Assembly (NCBI GenBank): GCA_037893245.1
Contig: JBAIAA010000415.1
Coordinates: 620,001-684,000, forward strand
Length of the DNA: 64,000 nt
From: Crossaster papposus
Lineage: Eukaryota > Echinodermata > Asteroidea > Velatida > Solasteridae
Direction: 5' to 3'
Shown here piece after piece: positions 12,380 through 24,129 of this stretch (positions are counted from its first letter, which is position 1; every line of letters begins with the position of its first letter). The notes under the pieces were generated by a model. The model was given only the letters and a program-made list of their open reading frames with translations, was not told where the DNA came from and searched no databases. Made by a program: the position numbers and the translations under genes.

Positions 12380-12960
12380 GGCAGGCATTGCGCGGTGTCC
12401 TGTGTGCCGTGCCGGTTCACAGTGGCGATGGAAAGTAAAGATAGGAGCCTGTCTATGTTATGTCTTGCCGTGCGGGCAATAACAGTTTGCAACACAATAC
12501 TGCGGTCATACTCCACCGGTTGTGGAACCTTGAAGTGTTCATTCTACGTGAATATGTTGTGCATATTTCGTTCAGTCTATTGGGAGCATAAACCACTTCA
12601 TTTTTTGTTTACTTTGCTAATCCTGCTTCAACCAGTTCGTAAAACAAGAGTTTGAAAGACAAAAAAGAATCAGCAACTCCTTCCCGGCTACAACTACATA
12701 TGTGTTGCTGATTTGACATGAGATTTGCATTTACACTTCTGGAGGATTTTTAGCTCTGTACAATAATACTCAAGAGTAATTTAAATTTTGTATTTCCAGA
12801 AACATTATAATTCCCACAAGGCAGACTGAAATGATATTGTTAATGCCACCTAAAATACCTGTCTCCTGTGGTTTTCAAACAACTAACAAAACCACATTTA
12901 TTTTCTTCTGTTAAATAAAAACTTAAAAGTCTAAACTTTACTGACAGATTATTATGTTTG
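12380..12960. repeat. Dispersed repeat R3, copy 1
   Basis: It matches 22340-22766 in order and orientation, sharing AACCTTGAAGTGTT, TTCGTTCAGTCTATT, AAGAATCAGCAACTC and TATTATGTTTGCTTA. The match ends exactly at the TTA where the foldback element starting at 12965 was inserted. No coding evidence was seen. Confidence 0.8.
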
Positions 12961-12964
12961 CTTA

Positions 12965-14648
12965 TACCCCTGTCACACCGGAGCTACGCTGCCGTTGCGC
13001 TCCCACGGCGACTAAAAAAATTGAAAAATGCAGTAGAAGCGCAGTAGGATCGCCAAGAGCGTAGTGGGAACGTAGTGGAGTCTACCTAGGTCGTGGGAGG
13101 GTCTCCATGGTCGCCTAACCTCGGCGATTGCTTTGAGCCTGCTCAAAACAATCGCGGAGGGTCGGCGACCTGGTCCAAAATGCAGTGAGAGCGTAGTGGG
13201 ATCTCAAAGAACGTAATACGGACGTAGTGAAGTCTACCTGAGCGTGTCATGATCGTAGCAAGAGCGAGTTGGTATCGCCGTCTGCCCAATCTGCGACTGA
13301 TACCCCTATGAGGTAGGTAGCGCACAATACGCTTTTGACTCGCTCACTGCGCTCTCACTACACTCTCACTGCGACCTATGCGTTCCCAGTTTGATCATCG
13401 CCGCGCTCTCACTGCGCTCCCACTACGCTCTACGCGATCTCGCTGCGACCAAGGCGACCTCGCTACGACCTCGCTACGACCTTACTACGCTCTCACTATG
13501 TCCCCACTACGTTCTGTGCGTTTGTACTGCGTTCGCGCGGCGACTATAAATACAGCGAGCTCGATGTTGCTGGATATTTGCTATCTGTTGTACAATTATT
13601 ATGTTCTGCCTCTCTACATCCATGGTGAAGAGGAGATGCACATTAGTATGTTGTGTGGAGGATATAGGCTGCATTTCTACCATTTGTGGCCATTACGCAT
13701 GTCAAAGTCAGAACGTACTATACACGCAGTATAATCGCAGTATAATCGCACTGTGAACGTACAGGAAGCTCCGTAACATCGCCATGGACGCATTAGGGGC
13801 GCCATAGTCGTACCGGCATCCCCGTGTGGACGCAGTATGAGCGTTAAGAAGCCCTATACGGCGTAGTAGAAGCGCAGTAGGAGTGCGGTAAGAGCGTAAT
13901 GAGAGCGTGACAAGCGTACAGTGGTCGTACTTCAGACGTACTTTAGTCGCAGATTGGGCAGACGGCGATACCAACTCGCTCTTGCTACGATCATGACACG
14001 CTCAGGTAGACGTCACGACGTCCCAAGTACGTTCTTTGAGATCCCACTACGCTCTCACAGCTCTCCCAGCAGGCTCAAAACAATCGCCGAGGTTTGGCGA
14101 CCATGGAGACCCTCCCACGACCTAGGTAAACTCCACTGCGTTCCTACTACGCTCTTGGCGATCCTACTGCGCTTCTACTGCGTTTTGCAAGTTTTTTTAG
14201 TTGCCGTGGGAGCGCAACAGCAGCGTAGCTCCGGTGTGACAGGGGTATTACCACGGCTGTAGAGAGGCAGAACATAATAATTGTACAACAGATAGCAAAT
14301 ATCCAGCAACATCGAGCTCGCTGTATTTATAGTCGCTGTATTTATAAACGCACAGAACGTAGTGGGGACGTAGTGAGTGCGTAGTAAGGTCGTAGTGAGG
14401 TCGTCTTGGTCGCAGCGAGATCGCGTAGAACGTAGTGGGAGCGCAGTGAGAGCGCGGCGAGGAATGCATAGGTCGCATTGAGAGTGTATAGTGAGAGCGC
14501 AGTGAGCGAGTCAAGAGCGTACTGTGAGCTACCTACCTCATAGATTTCAGGTTTTTTTTGCCAGTTTTCGGCGACCCCACTGCGTTTTTGATGAAAACTG
14601 AATCGCAGTAAGGTTGCCGTGAGATCGCACTCCGGTGTGACAGGGGTA
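12965..14648. mobile_element. Foldback element(s) with TACCCCTGTCACACCGGAG ends
   Basis: The left end TACCCCTGTCACACCGGAG at 12965 has inverted partners ending at 14247 and again at 14648. Each is followed by TTA and the left end is preceded by TTA (12962-12964), so a 3 bp TTA target duplication is visible either way. The arms 12965-13300 and 13940-14247 pair over long distances. A second pair of arms (about 13545-13620 with 14250-14340) implies two overlapping or tandem insertions. Short GTAGTGAGAGCG-like motifs recur throughout. No transposase was found. Confidence 0.8.
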
Positions 14649-14935
14649 TTACGAAGTACACAGTTACTCGGGATGCATAACCCACGCTCTAAAATATTTT
14701 CATCACTGAAATTTTGTTTAAACGCAAATAATATTCCGATTATAAGCGTCTGCAATATTGTCTGTAAGGGCATCTCTTTATATTTGTATTGTACCATAGG
14801 ATTTTATGTTTGCGGCTGGTCTGCAGAGATAAATCTGTATACTTATGACTTGCTGGTACGCCAGCAATGAGGTTGCGTAATTATACTACCCAGAGCGTAA
14901 TTCTTTTTCGAAATTGCAGTCAGTAGAAATGGTAG

Positions 14936-15200
14936 AGGGGGGGGGGGGGGGGGGGGGGGGTGGGGGAGGGGGGGTGGGGGGGGGGGGGTACAAGTTTCAA
15001 GATAACCCCTCCGTATTTTTCGGTTTTTTTTCGAAGCGCGGAAAAGGTTCTGCTGACAAGTATCGTATGGATTGTATTTGTGACTGGTTTGCAGAGATAA
15101 ATCTGTAATTGTACGTTATCTAGTGGGTATGCCAGAGAGTGGTTGTTTGACTGGCCTCTATAAAGCGTAATTCTTCACTTTTTTTTTTTTTTTTTCTGGT

Positions 15201-15231
<31 letters not shown>
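14936..15231. repeat. Duplicated poly-G segment
   Basis: G-rich runs at about 14937-14988 and 15200-15231 are each followed or preceded by copies of a short unit containing CTGGTTTGCAGAGATAAATCTG (split here by one or two changes). Related wording occurs at 14815 and at 23419, where a poly-G tract also precedes CCCCTCCGTATTTT. This is the last block of the duplication shared with 23.3-23.5 kb. Confidence 0.65.
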
Positions 15232-15233
<2 letters not shown>

Positions 15234-16042
15234 GAGACAAGCATCTGGGGGTCAGTTCTAGCCACATTATCCCTGCTAGATGACATTTAGTGGTTGGAGT
15301 TCGTGGACGGGAAAATACATCAAACGTCTGCATGCCAATTGTGTTAGACATTCCCTAAAAGCGGGAGTTTCAAACCCTGTCTCTGATTTTGGTGACGCGA
15401 TGACTGGTGTATTGTGAAATGGAAAAGTGTTTCTTTTTTGTTAGTTCACTCAGTGATTGATTATTACCGATAATAATAATAATAATAATTTTCGTCTTTG
15501 TCCAAGATTATAAGAACATCGTCTCTATATCTCATGTTACTCACAATTGAGAAATTGTGAGGGAGAATGTTTTCTTGTTCGTATTTGAATAGGGATATGC
15601 CACAGGGATATTGATGAGTGCATGCCTTCGCATTTTTGTATCACTGTGGAGACATGGCTTTGTTCTCGTGTACTAAATGGTTAGAAAGTCGAGCACGTTT
15701 TTCAAAATGCTCCCATTTTAACCGTAATGTTTTTCCTGGGTTGAAATTTCGACCCAATATACCCCTATATTATACCCTAACCCAAACCGACTAACCCTAA
15801 CCCACATCCTAATCCTAGTTTTTGAGTAATTTAAGTAAAATCCAAAAATCTAATTCGTGAAATTCCCAGTGGAGACCTATTCATCTATAGAAATTTACCC
15901 TCCGGAGACGTTTTGTCTCCATTGTACACATTGTGTTCATGTCTCCAGAGGGTACCGTATTTTGCATCATGCTGTGGTTGAAGTGATCTACTTGCGGCTA
16001 GCTTCCAGCATGTGATGTGGGGTGAGCCGCATCGACGATGAT
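15232..16042. other. No gene; telomere-like CCCTAA remnants
   Basis: Nothing coding was seen. Near 15772-15812 there are several degenerate CCCTAAC units, the reverse of TTAGGG, over about 40 bases. A short inverted pair of GTCTCC/GGAGAC words lies near 15870-15950. Confidence 0.5.
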
Positions 16043-16234
16043 TTAAAAGACCTGCTTGGCTCGGCCCCTCTCCACCCTGTCGTGTAGTTCAGCTTCTATC
16101 AAGCTCAAACCCGCCGCTTTCGCTTTAGCAAGCCGAGTCTCAACTGAGGCAAGCTCCGAGTTGTAGCTTCTCAGAGTTATTTGGCCCAATTCCAAGAAGC
16201 ACTCCGCTAATGTTTTAGTCCACGAGATGATCAT
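16043..16234 (-). CDS. Short minus-strand ORF, unrecognised
   Basis: The roughly 60-residue frame has protein-like composition, with a helical, charge-patterned stretch (ETRLAKAKAAGLSLIEAELH) that could form a short coiled coil. A second minus-strand frame lies just upstream at 16306-16566, also richer in GC than its surroundings. No splice pattern or family is evident. It might be a fragment of a retroelement or an exon. Confidence 0.25.
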   Translation of the reverse strand: MIISWTKTLAECFLELGQITLRSYNSELASVETRLAKAKAAGLSLIEAELHDRVERGRAKQVF

Positions 16235-16305
16235 CTATGGAGAGCAGGAGATACCCAAGGGAAGGGTGAGGGTGTTTTTTTCTAACTCTGAGCCAATCGG
16301 GAATT

Positions 16306-16566
16306 TCACCGCGGCTGAGACTTTCTTCTAACGTGCTTGCCTGTCTCCGGACTCGATTTATCAGGCCGGCCAGGCGGACGACCTCTGGCTTGGCGCGGCT
16401 GATTACGTTTCTGGCGTGTTGTCACACCATGGCGTATGGCCTGAGCGTATGCCGACGTAAAATTAGCTCGTAAAATGTCAGAGTCCAAGAACGTCCAACT
16501 TCCTAACGAATTGCATCGACAAAGTCGACATCGGTGTTGGAATGGACGTATCCATAGCGTATCCAT
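16306..16566 (-). CDS. Basic minus-strand ORF, unrecognised
   Basis: About 85 codons with a very basic C-terminal part (RQKRNQPRQARGRPPGRP). The motif RGRPPGRP resembles an AT-hook-like stretch but also simple GC-rich sequence. It could belong with the neighbouring ORF at 16043-16234. The upstream end lies in a GCGTATCCATA/GCGTATGACT short tandem repeat (about 16550-16620), which weakens the call. Confidence 0.2.
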   Translation of the reverse strand: MDTLWIRPFQHRCRLCRCNSLGSWTFLDSDILRANFTSAYAQAIRHGVTTRQKRNQPRQARGRPPGRPDKSSPETGKHVRRKSQPR

Positions 16567-17055
16567 AGCGTATTGAACGTATACATAGCGTATGACTAAC
16601 GTATTTATAGCGTATGACTCACTTATATTTTATAACAAACTTATGACAGCGTTTCACAAGCGTATGCGTATTATGTCTGCCGTGTTCAACGTATCTTCAT
16701 CGTATTCTCGGCATACAACGAATACGTGACCTATGCCGCTGTGTTCAGCACGACATACCATGAAGAAGTGAGGATGAGTTACTTAAAGGACCCATATATA
16801 TACTCAAACCCCCCCCCCCCCCAAAAAAAAATAAGTTCCCAAAACGCCGAATGCTCGCTAGCTGTACGGTACACACGCTAGCTGTACTGTAGAAACACGT
16901 TACATACGTTACACGACCGCCAGGCATAAGTTGTGCATAATATAAGGTGGAAACGTCAGAATACGTCGAAACTCGTTGGAGATACGTCAGGCATAGGTTT
17001 GACATACGGCACATATGGGTCATTCCATGTCAGACCAACGCACTTTTTTACCTTA

Positions 17056-17860
17056 TGGCCCTGTCACACCAGAACATTTTAGGCGAACGCGTGAGTAACG
17101 TGTTGTAATTTTGGCAAACGCTGGCAAACGCTAACCAACGCTAGGCCAGCGTTAGCAACACACTGAGCGCGTTACTCACACGCTGGGACACGCTGTCACA
17201 CGCTGACGAAAACATATTTTTTCAACATACCTACAATTTCCAGCGTTTGCCAGCGTGTGACTGCACACGCTGGCGGCGCGTTCGAGGTTCGTTACTCACG
17301 CGTCGAACACGATAGACGATCGTTATCAACCCGCTAATCACACGCTGGTGTACGCTTGCGTACGCTGGCGATACAAATTGTTAATACGCTGGCAATCGCT
17401 GAACTTTCACAGAAAAAAGTCAAGTGGAACCGTTATTTCAGCGTGTCCATACAGGTTGATAACGGGTTCATAGCGTATGTCAGCGCGTGAGTAGCGTGTG
17501 AGGAACGCGCTCAGCGTGTGAGAAACGCATCACTGATTTATAGTACAAATACGACAGCGGGTCGCCAGCGTGTGAGTAGTGGGTTGGTAACGATCGTCTA
17601 GCGCGTTCGACGCGTGAGTAACGACCTTCCTGCGCGCCGCCAGCGTGTGCAGTCACACGCTGGCAAACGCTGAAAATTTTAGGTATGTTGAAAAAATGAA
17701 TGTTTGCCTCAGCGTGTGACAGCGTGTTCCAGCGTGTGGGTAACGCGCCCAGCGTGTTGCGAACGCTGGCCTAGCGTTGGTCAACGTTTACCCGCGTGTT
17801 GCCGAAATTCCAACACGTTACTCACGCGTTGACCTAAAACGTTCTGATGTGACAGGGCCA
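17056..17860. mobile_element. 805 bp foldback MITE with TTA target duplication
   Basis: Ends are TGGCCCTGTCACACC and its inverse; arms of about 350 bp each are rich in AGCGTGTGA and AACGCTGGC words. It is flanked by TTA on both sides (17053-17055 and 17861-17863). The intact target (CTAAGGTAAAA on the plus strand) is visible in the other arm of the host element near 19874-19884, proving that this is an insertion. A TTA duplication and CCTGTCACACC-like ends are shared with 12965-14648. A 3 bp TTA/TWA duplication is typical of the PIF/Harbinger group; that link is inference. Confidence 0.88.
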
Positions 17861-18766
17861 TTAGGTCCTCCGATTTTGCTAAAAATTGCTGTGCTTGTAC
17901 ATTTTAAAGAGCCCAATTGTTTCTTAGTGGATTCTGATAGAGGAAGACATGCTCTATCAAGTCATTTTCATTTCGTTGATTTTCGGAATGATACATTATT
18001 ACAAAAATTGAGTCAAAGGTCATGGTAACATATGAAAAGTCACGGTGACCTTCTTTTCACAAACATTATTTTGGACAAAAGAATTTATTTGAGCATGCAA
18101 TTCTCATTATTTTAATACTAAATTGTCATATATTCGATGAAAATTTACATGGTTTTGACATATTTGTACCAAAAGGGTGGTATTTTACTCTAAACATGTA
18201 CGTGCATAGTGTGCATGCAGCAGGAAATAAATAGCACACAATACAGCTGTGCAATATTAAATAAATATCACACTGTTGTTGCTATGGATAGACTAATCAG
18301 AATATACATGTATGATTCAAGTTTGCTTGATAAAAATAGTCAATATCGCAATCAAAATTACCTTACTCATTCATCACTGCGCTTTTTGAAATTCAATGAC
18401 TCTTACAGACTTGGCATTTTGTTCCTTTGAAATGAATTTCAACTGGATGTGAGTCAAATGAACTGGGTGCGGGTAGAAAGCATGGAACTGTTGCGTACCC
18501 TGAACAGTCACTTAATCCATTACACGGTGAAGAAGAAATGCCACTCAGCATCCGATTGAAAGTCATCCTTGTGACAGGTCAAGTTTACACACAAAAATAT
18601 GTTATTTTATTGTGCAGAAGATCCATCTGTGAAGTAGAATACTTTGTGTACCTGCATTGTTTGTGCAAGATAGTTGTGTAGCCTTCGTTGGAAACAGTAA
18701 ACTGCGACAGTGTCATGGGTGAGGCTGTTAAAGATTAAGACAAAGTTGAGATGGAGAGCTGGCTAC

Positions 18767-19084
18767 CTTTTTTAAGTAGATCACAAACGGATGCAGTGTT
18801 GCTTGGTCATTTGTCCAGTGAAACCCCTGTGATGAATCTTTAACAACAAATGCACAATTTTCTGAGAAATCCCTAAGAACAATGATTTCACCATGCTGCA
18901 ACTCTGACTTCAGGTGATTCAGAAACTTTACCTGCTGGTCGGCTATAAATTCATGCCGTTTCAACTGAAGAAGCTTCTCTGAAAACCGATCACAGAATGA
19001 ATCAACCTCTGCTGCCATGGTTTCTAATATTGATCGTATGTTGATATTCACTGCTTGTAACATATTTCTATCTTGTAACATCTT
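18767..19084 (-). pseudogene. Exon or relic of a repeat-associated protein family
   Basis: The minus-strand frame codes for about 105 residues with the blocks ADQQVKFLNHLKSEL, EIIVLRDFSENCAFVV and SSQGFHWTNDQATLHPFVIY. I recognise the pattern D-F-x-E-N-x-x-F-V-V followed by Q-x-x-H-W and T-L-H-P from an uncharacterised protein family that is multi-copy in many marine invertebrates; its function is not known to me. A plausible donor (AAAAAAG/GTAGCC) ends the open block at 18767. No upstream or downstream exon could be found, so this is probably a stranded exon inside the element 17014-19917. Confidence 0.5.
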
Positions 19085-20224
19085 CAATCCCCTTCATGAT
19101 TTTGCTGCTTCAGTTCAGCAACCTGGGGACATAACAATTTCCCAGGAAACAGTCCGTTGTGCCAGGATTACAAAGTGATTTCAGCAAGCTGGTTTTTGAA
19201 AGATCCTAAAAATGAGGATTGTCAACGGCATGGATCATCAGCTTTACATGTTGATGATTGGTACAGACACACACAGAATATGTACCAGTCTTCTAGCTAG
19301 TCAAGGTTGTCAATTTGTTTGTTTGATTTTTTGGTCAGCCCTCAACATGAGAAATTCCCCAACCAAGAATAATTTTAGTAACAATTAAAACAGAACAGTA
19401 AGTTGTATTAGTGTATTTCTAATGTAAAGTCTATAAATTGACTAATTTGTAACCTACCAACAGTACAAAAATAGACATAAAGTTGTAAATATTAAAGAGC
19501 CCAATTGTTTCTTAGTGGATTCTGATAGAGAAAGACATGCTCTATCAAGTCATTTTCATTTCGTTGATTTTCGGAATGATACATTATTACAAAAATTGGG
19601 TCAAAGGACATAATTTTCACAAAATTCATTTTTGACAAAATAATCTATTTGAGCATGCAATTCTCATTATATTAATAATAAATTTGCATATATTTGATAC
19701 AAATTTACATGGTTATGACATATTTGTACCAAAAGGGTGGTATTTTACTTTTAAAATGTCAGATTTTTGTGGTTTCTGCCCTGACATGGTAGGTCGGATC
19801 GGGCTAAAAATTGGTGCGCATTCATTGCTCATTATGACCTACAAGCACAGCAATTTTTATCAAAATCGGAAGACCTAAGGTAAAAAAGTGCGTTGGTCTG
19901 ACATGGAATGACCCATATACGTTAGGGCTTCCATTATCAGATATGACAGACTGCAATTGTATAGGGATTCTATTTCCAGATGTGAATGACTATAGCTCAC
20001 AATTATATGACATATTCTCAGATAAGGATAAAGAGCAAACATCTTAAATAACTTACAAATCTAAACAAATGACTAAATAAAGTTCCGACCTTGATAGAAA
20101 TGCAGAAATTATAACAGTATAAACAAGCCTTGATGTTTTATCAATTTTTTTTAAAATTATCTTTAGGTGTACAGCAGCATTAATTTTTAAAAATAAAGTA
20201 TGGATCTGATGAGAAGCAAGTGAA

Positions 20225-20450
20225 ACAGTTGATAGGGGACTGCTTGAACATTGAACATGCTCAATAATTTGTCGCGGGCTCGACGTGTTAAAAATTTCGC
20301 AATATATTCAAATGAGCTTTGACAAAAGAATTCCTTTGTCATTGTTCAACCAGTTATTTATGACTGGCTTTATAAAGAGACTTGCGACTGGCTTCACGAA
20401 AGGACTTGTGAACGGACTTGCAGGGACTCGACTACAACCCTGGCTTTAGT
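20225..20450. mobile_element. hAT-like MITE, second copy
   Basis: It resembles 4124-4364 (shared TTCAAATGAGCTTTRACAAA and TTATGACTGG words) and ends ACTCGACTACAACCCTGG. The left end is less well preserved. Confidence 0.45.
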
Positions 20451-20866
20451 ATTCCAAAATCCCCCCAAAAGTAAATGTAACAAAACAAAAACCAACCCAG
20501 GCATACAAACCTCCCATGTTTATTTTGACCAAGATGCAAAACAAATACCCTAACATGTAGATGTAATTAAAAAACCAGGGTCTACACTTTACATTAGAGC
20601 ATTGAATGCATTTGTAAAAGGAGTGTCTTGGTGACAGCTGTGCAAAACCAAACAAACAAACGTGACCTACATGAATTGTATTATTCTGGTTAATAATAAC
20701 AATAAAAAGGTACCTCATAACACATTTGCGTTTTAAAAAAAATAACTTGATTTTTGTTTTTAATTTCTCTCAAAAGACATTGCTAATGCTAGAAAGCACT
20801 CATTGGTAATTTGTTTCTCAAGCTAAGATGACCTTTATCAAAACCATCCATGCTAGAGAAGAGAAA
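20445..20866. repeat. Dispersed repeat R1, copy 2
   Basis: It is the partner of 10840-11300 in the same orientation. The poly-G tract that follows copy 1 is represented here only by GGGGGGG. Confidence 0.75.
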
Positions 20867-21047
20867 GGGGGGGTAAAACGACAAAAATAGAAATAAATAT
20901 TGGTACGACCATGGCCGCACCGGCCGTATAGCTTCCTACTGCCCTGGTCACTAATATCTTTAAGGTACATACAAGTGGGTTTGCTGCGGTTACGTTTTTG
21001 TTGTTCTATACAATTGTTGTTTTAGTATTAAAGACAATGAGAACACT

Positions 21048-21665
21048 TTAAGCACAGGTGTTTTCAATGAACAACTGCGTTTACAATTTGAAGAGACCAT
21101 CCCAAAACTGCGGCTAATTGTATGGAGCTGTTAACACAAAACAGGGTCACAAACCAAATTTAAAAATTTATGTATAATATATGTGACTGGTATTCAGCTG
21201 TTTTTTACTCAACATGAAAAGCGCACGGGGTTTTGGCTGGTAACCTGTTTTTACTGAGCAAGATTATTTGTGCTAAGCACATTTTTGTGCCGCCCCATGA
21301 AATTGGCCCTATGGTGAGCGTGGCCGTAAATTGACCTTAGAGCAATAACGCCCTCAGTTGTCAGGAATAGCATGATACATTTTCAACGTAAAAAAAAGGA
21401 GAATGCAAAACAGTTTACCAAAATGGATATCTCATACAGTTTTAGTTGCATTTGCAGGAGTCGATGATTGCTACAATGCACCACTTTAAAAATCATTTGA
21501 GATAACAAATGTTCTCATGTACGTCAATACGTGTGGTATAATTTTCACTGCAACGGCGAACGCGTGTTGTAATACGACAGATGGGTGATGGGATTGTCTT
21601 TGATGGTACAAGCATGGAATTGTTCACACCGTCAGAGTATGTCTAGCGAAAGATATTTGACTGTA
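21048..21665. repeat. Dispersed repeat R4, copy 1
   Basis: It is closely similar to 40797-41440 (CACAGGTGTTTTCAATGAAC through GGTACAAGCATGGAAT). Its last 60 bases also occur at 45955-46025. There is no conserved reading frame between copies. It is a transposable-element fragment of unknown class. Confidence 0.75.
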
Positions 21666-21689
21666 GGTCTATCGCATGTTTGACCTTAT

Positions 21690-22090
21690 CTAGGTTTGTA
21701 CACGTGTTTTTCAGCCAATACACTTTAACACTTTGTTAAATCCAATCGACTTGAGCCTTGGCATTCACTAAGACCACCACCCACAGATGGTCCATCAGAA
21801 ATTCGGCACGATTACGTCATTCAAGGTCACGTGACGTCACGTTAAAAGTGATTTTTCTTCCATAGGGTTTGTACACTTTGACACTTTGGTAAATCTGATC
21901 GACTTGAGACTTAGCACACACCTCGACCACCATCACCAGGAGAGCAAAGAGGGAAATTGGCATGATGACGCCATCCTGGGTCATGTGATATAACTAATAT
22001 ATCTATTATATATTTGGCAATTGGGTAAATCCGATCGACTTCAGACTTGGCACACACTTAGACCTCTTACACATATTGAAAGACACTCGA
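21690..22090. repeat. Three degenerate tandem units of about 150 bp
   Basis: Wording of the type AAATCCGATCGACTTCAGACTTGGCACACAC (here at about 21740, 21890 and 22025, each with changes) recurs three times. A fourth related unit lies alone near 58450-58510. No coding sequence was seen. Confidence 0.6.
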
Positions 22091-22146
22091 AACAGCTCTG
22101 TGTTTGTCCACAAACACATTTCTATTCTATACTATTTTAATCCTTA

Positions 22147-22806
22147 AGATGGGACATGGTTGGCGCGATCTTGTGGACGGTGCCCCGTGTGCCGGGTTCC
22201 TGTTTGCGCGCGGAGGGTGGGAGAGAGCCCGTCTATTTTTCTCGAGACTTGCGCCGCGCCATTTTGTGTGTGGTGTCGTGTTTGCCCGGCGCGGTTTGGC
22301 TTAGGGTGGCGGACGTGGGAACCCGTCTGCTGCACGGTGTCTGGTAGGCATTGAGCGGTGTCCCGTGTGTCCCGGGAGCCTTGAAGTGTTTATTCTTCGT
22401 CAATAAGTTGTGCTTATTTGTTCACAGTTTCGTTCAGTCTATTTTTGTTTTAACTTCGCTATTCCTGCTCCAACCAGTTCGTAAAACAAAAGTTTGAAAG
22501 ACAAAGAAGAATCAGCAACTCATTTCCGGCTACAGCTGCATATTTGTTGCTGATTTGACATGAGATTTGCATTTACACTTCTGGAGAATTTTAATTGTTT
22601 ATTTCTAGAAACATTATAATTCCCACAAGGCAGACTGATTGAATCCTGTTAATGCCACCTAAAATACCTTTCTCTTGTGATTTTCAAACACCTAACAAAA
22701 CCAAAATTATTTTCTTCTGTTAAATAAAAAACTAAAACTTTACTAACAGAATATTATGTTTGCTTACAATATTGCCTGTAAGGTCATCTCTTTATATTTA
22801 TATCAT
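22147..22806. repeat. Repeat blocks R2 and R3, copy 2, with empty insertion site
   Basis: 22147-22349 matches the GC-rich block at 11806-12008, and 22340-22766 matches 12380-12964. At 22764-22766 the sequence TTA continues directly into CAATATTGCCTGTAAGGTCA. In copy 1 a foldback element begins after the same TTA and CAATATTGTCTGTAAGGGCA resumes near 14751. Frames of about 63 codons cross the GC-rich block in three registers and are not credible genes. Confidence 0.8.
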
Positions 22807-23298
22807 GAATTGTATCACTGCATAAACACAATCTATTTTTACTAAGATGCAGTTGACTTCTGCACAATGCAGCTCTCTAATGAGTAATATACTGGCTGTA
22901 GTGGCAGTCATGCCATACCAGTAAGGTACACTATAACTAGGTACATATATTGATTTGAGACAACACAATGCATCCTCTCATCTTCTTGGATTTCACCGAT
23001 TGTTATACATGTACGCTATATTTTGTGTATAAACAAATCACTTTCAATAGCGTATATCATATAACACAGAGCCGTATTGTATACATTTACTATTTATTTT
23101 TTTGCAATAAAACCACTGTTTTTTATTGTTTTTATTGGGAGCTAAAAAATAGGTTCGATTAGAAATGAGAACTACATAAATAAAAAAGGGCCGTACTAAT
23201 AAACACATCACTTTCTTAACAGATAAACCCACCCTGAGAGAGCCAAATTATTTTCCAAAGGCCTATTTGATTTTATAACTAAATGATTCAACGACCAG

Positions 23299-23302
<4 letters not shown>

Positions 23303-23339
<37 letters not shown>

Positions 23340-23480
23340 CAAGTTTTATAAATACCCCTCCGTATTTTCGTTATTTTTTTGAAACGCCTGACAAGTATCA
23401 TATGGATTGTTTTTGAGACTGGTCTGCAGAGATAAATCTGTTTGTTTCCTTTTTTGGAAGGGGAGCAGAGCATATTTTCT
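23303..23480. repeat. Poly-G tract and flank, copy 2
   Basis: An uninterrupted run of about 33 G is followed by ACCCCTCCGTATTTT and CTGGTCTGCAGAGATAAATC, the same order as after the G tract near 14937-15110. Confidence 0.7.
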
Positions 23481-23983
23481 GTGGTATTTCATGCACTTCA
23501 TTATTAACCATCTTTTCACTTTACTTTCCTTTTTCCTTGTTTTTATTTGTGTGTCGGTTTATATGACAGATGGCAAGGACAATCACCGGCTTTTGGGGGT
23601 AATGATCGAAAGGACGGTATCTTGACTTATTTATTTTGTTTTAGTCTTGAGATTAATTTCTTTGACCATGGTTTTGTTCTTCCAATAGTTCCAATAGGAT
23701 TTGCACATTCTCCTCATCGAGATTGTTTTCCTCTTGGTTGGATTGTGGAGATGCTTTAGTCCTAGATCGAACAAGTTCACCTTTAATGTTTTTGTGCCGT
23801 TTGTATGCCAAGATGGGTTGGATATCAAAATTAATAGCATATTTAGGTATTCGTTTTCACTAATCAAGTGCCAGTGTTTTAAGAAGTGCCCGTTTAAGGG
23901 CTGGGTGCGCGACTTGTGGGTAGTATGCTAGGAGGAACACCAGTGGAATATTTTTTCACGCTTTGAGTCTGCGGGAGTGTCGC
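23481..23983. other. T-rich stretch, no clear gene
   Basis: The plus strand is markedly T-rich, as in the polymerase relic that follows, and the minus strand has a 78-codon frame at 23631-23867. It may be a further decayed part of the same virus-like element. I could not recognise any protein. Confidence 0.35.
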
Positions 23984-24098
23984 CTTGACGGCCGTGTCAC
24001 ACCAGAACGTTTTAAGCCAACGCGTGAGTAACGTGTTGTAATTTCGGCAACACGCTGGCAAACGCTGACTAACGCTAGGCTAGAGTTAGCAACACAAA
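23984..24098. mobile_element. Truncated copy of the 17056 foldback MITE
   Basis: GGCCGTGTCACACCAGAACG and the next 90 bases match the left arm of the element at 17056 (TTTTAAGCCAACGCG, CACGCTGGCAAACGCTGA). The match stops after TTAGCAACAC. No right end was found. Confidence 0.7.
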
Positions 24099-24129
24099 AA
24101 TCTTCTTTTTACACTCGACGCGCTTGTTT

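Larger units (their letters stand above)
17014..19917. mobile_element. 2.9 kb inverted-end element (host of nested insertion)
   Basis: The first 42 bp (TATGGGTCATTCCATGTCAG onward) recur as a near-perfect inverted complement ending at 19917, followed by further pairing through AAATTGCTGTGCTTGTA. Inside, 17907-18185 and 19494-19745 are direct repeats of each other (CCCAATTGTTTCTTAGTGGA onward). A minus-strand gene fragment lies between. An 805 bp foldback element interrupts the left arm, and the right arm shows the uninterrupted sequence. Confidence 0.75.
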
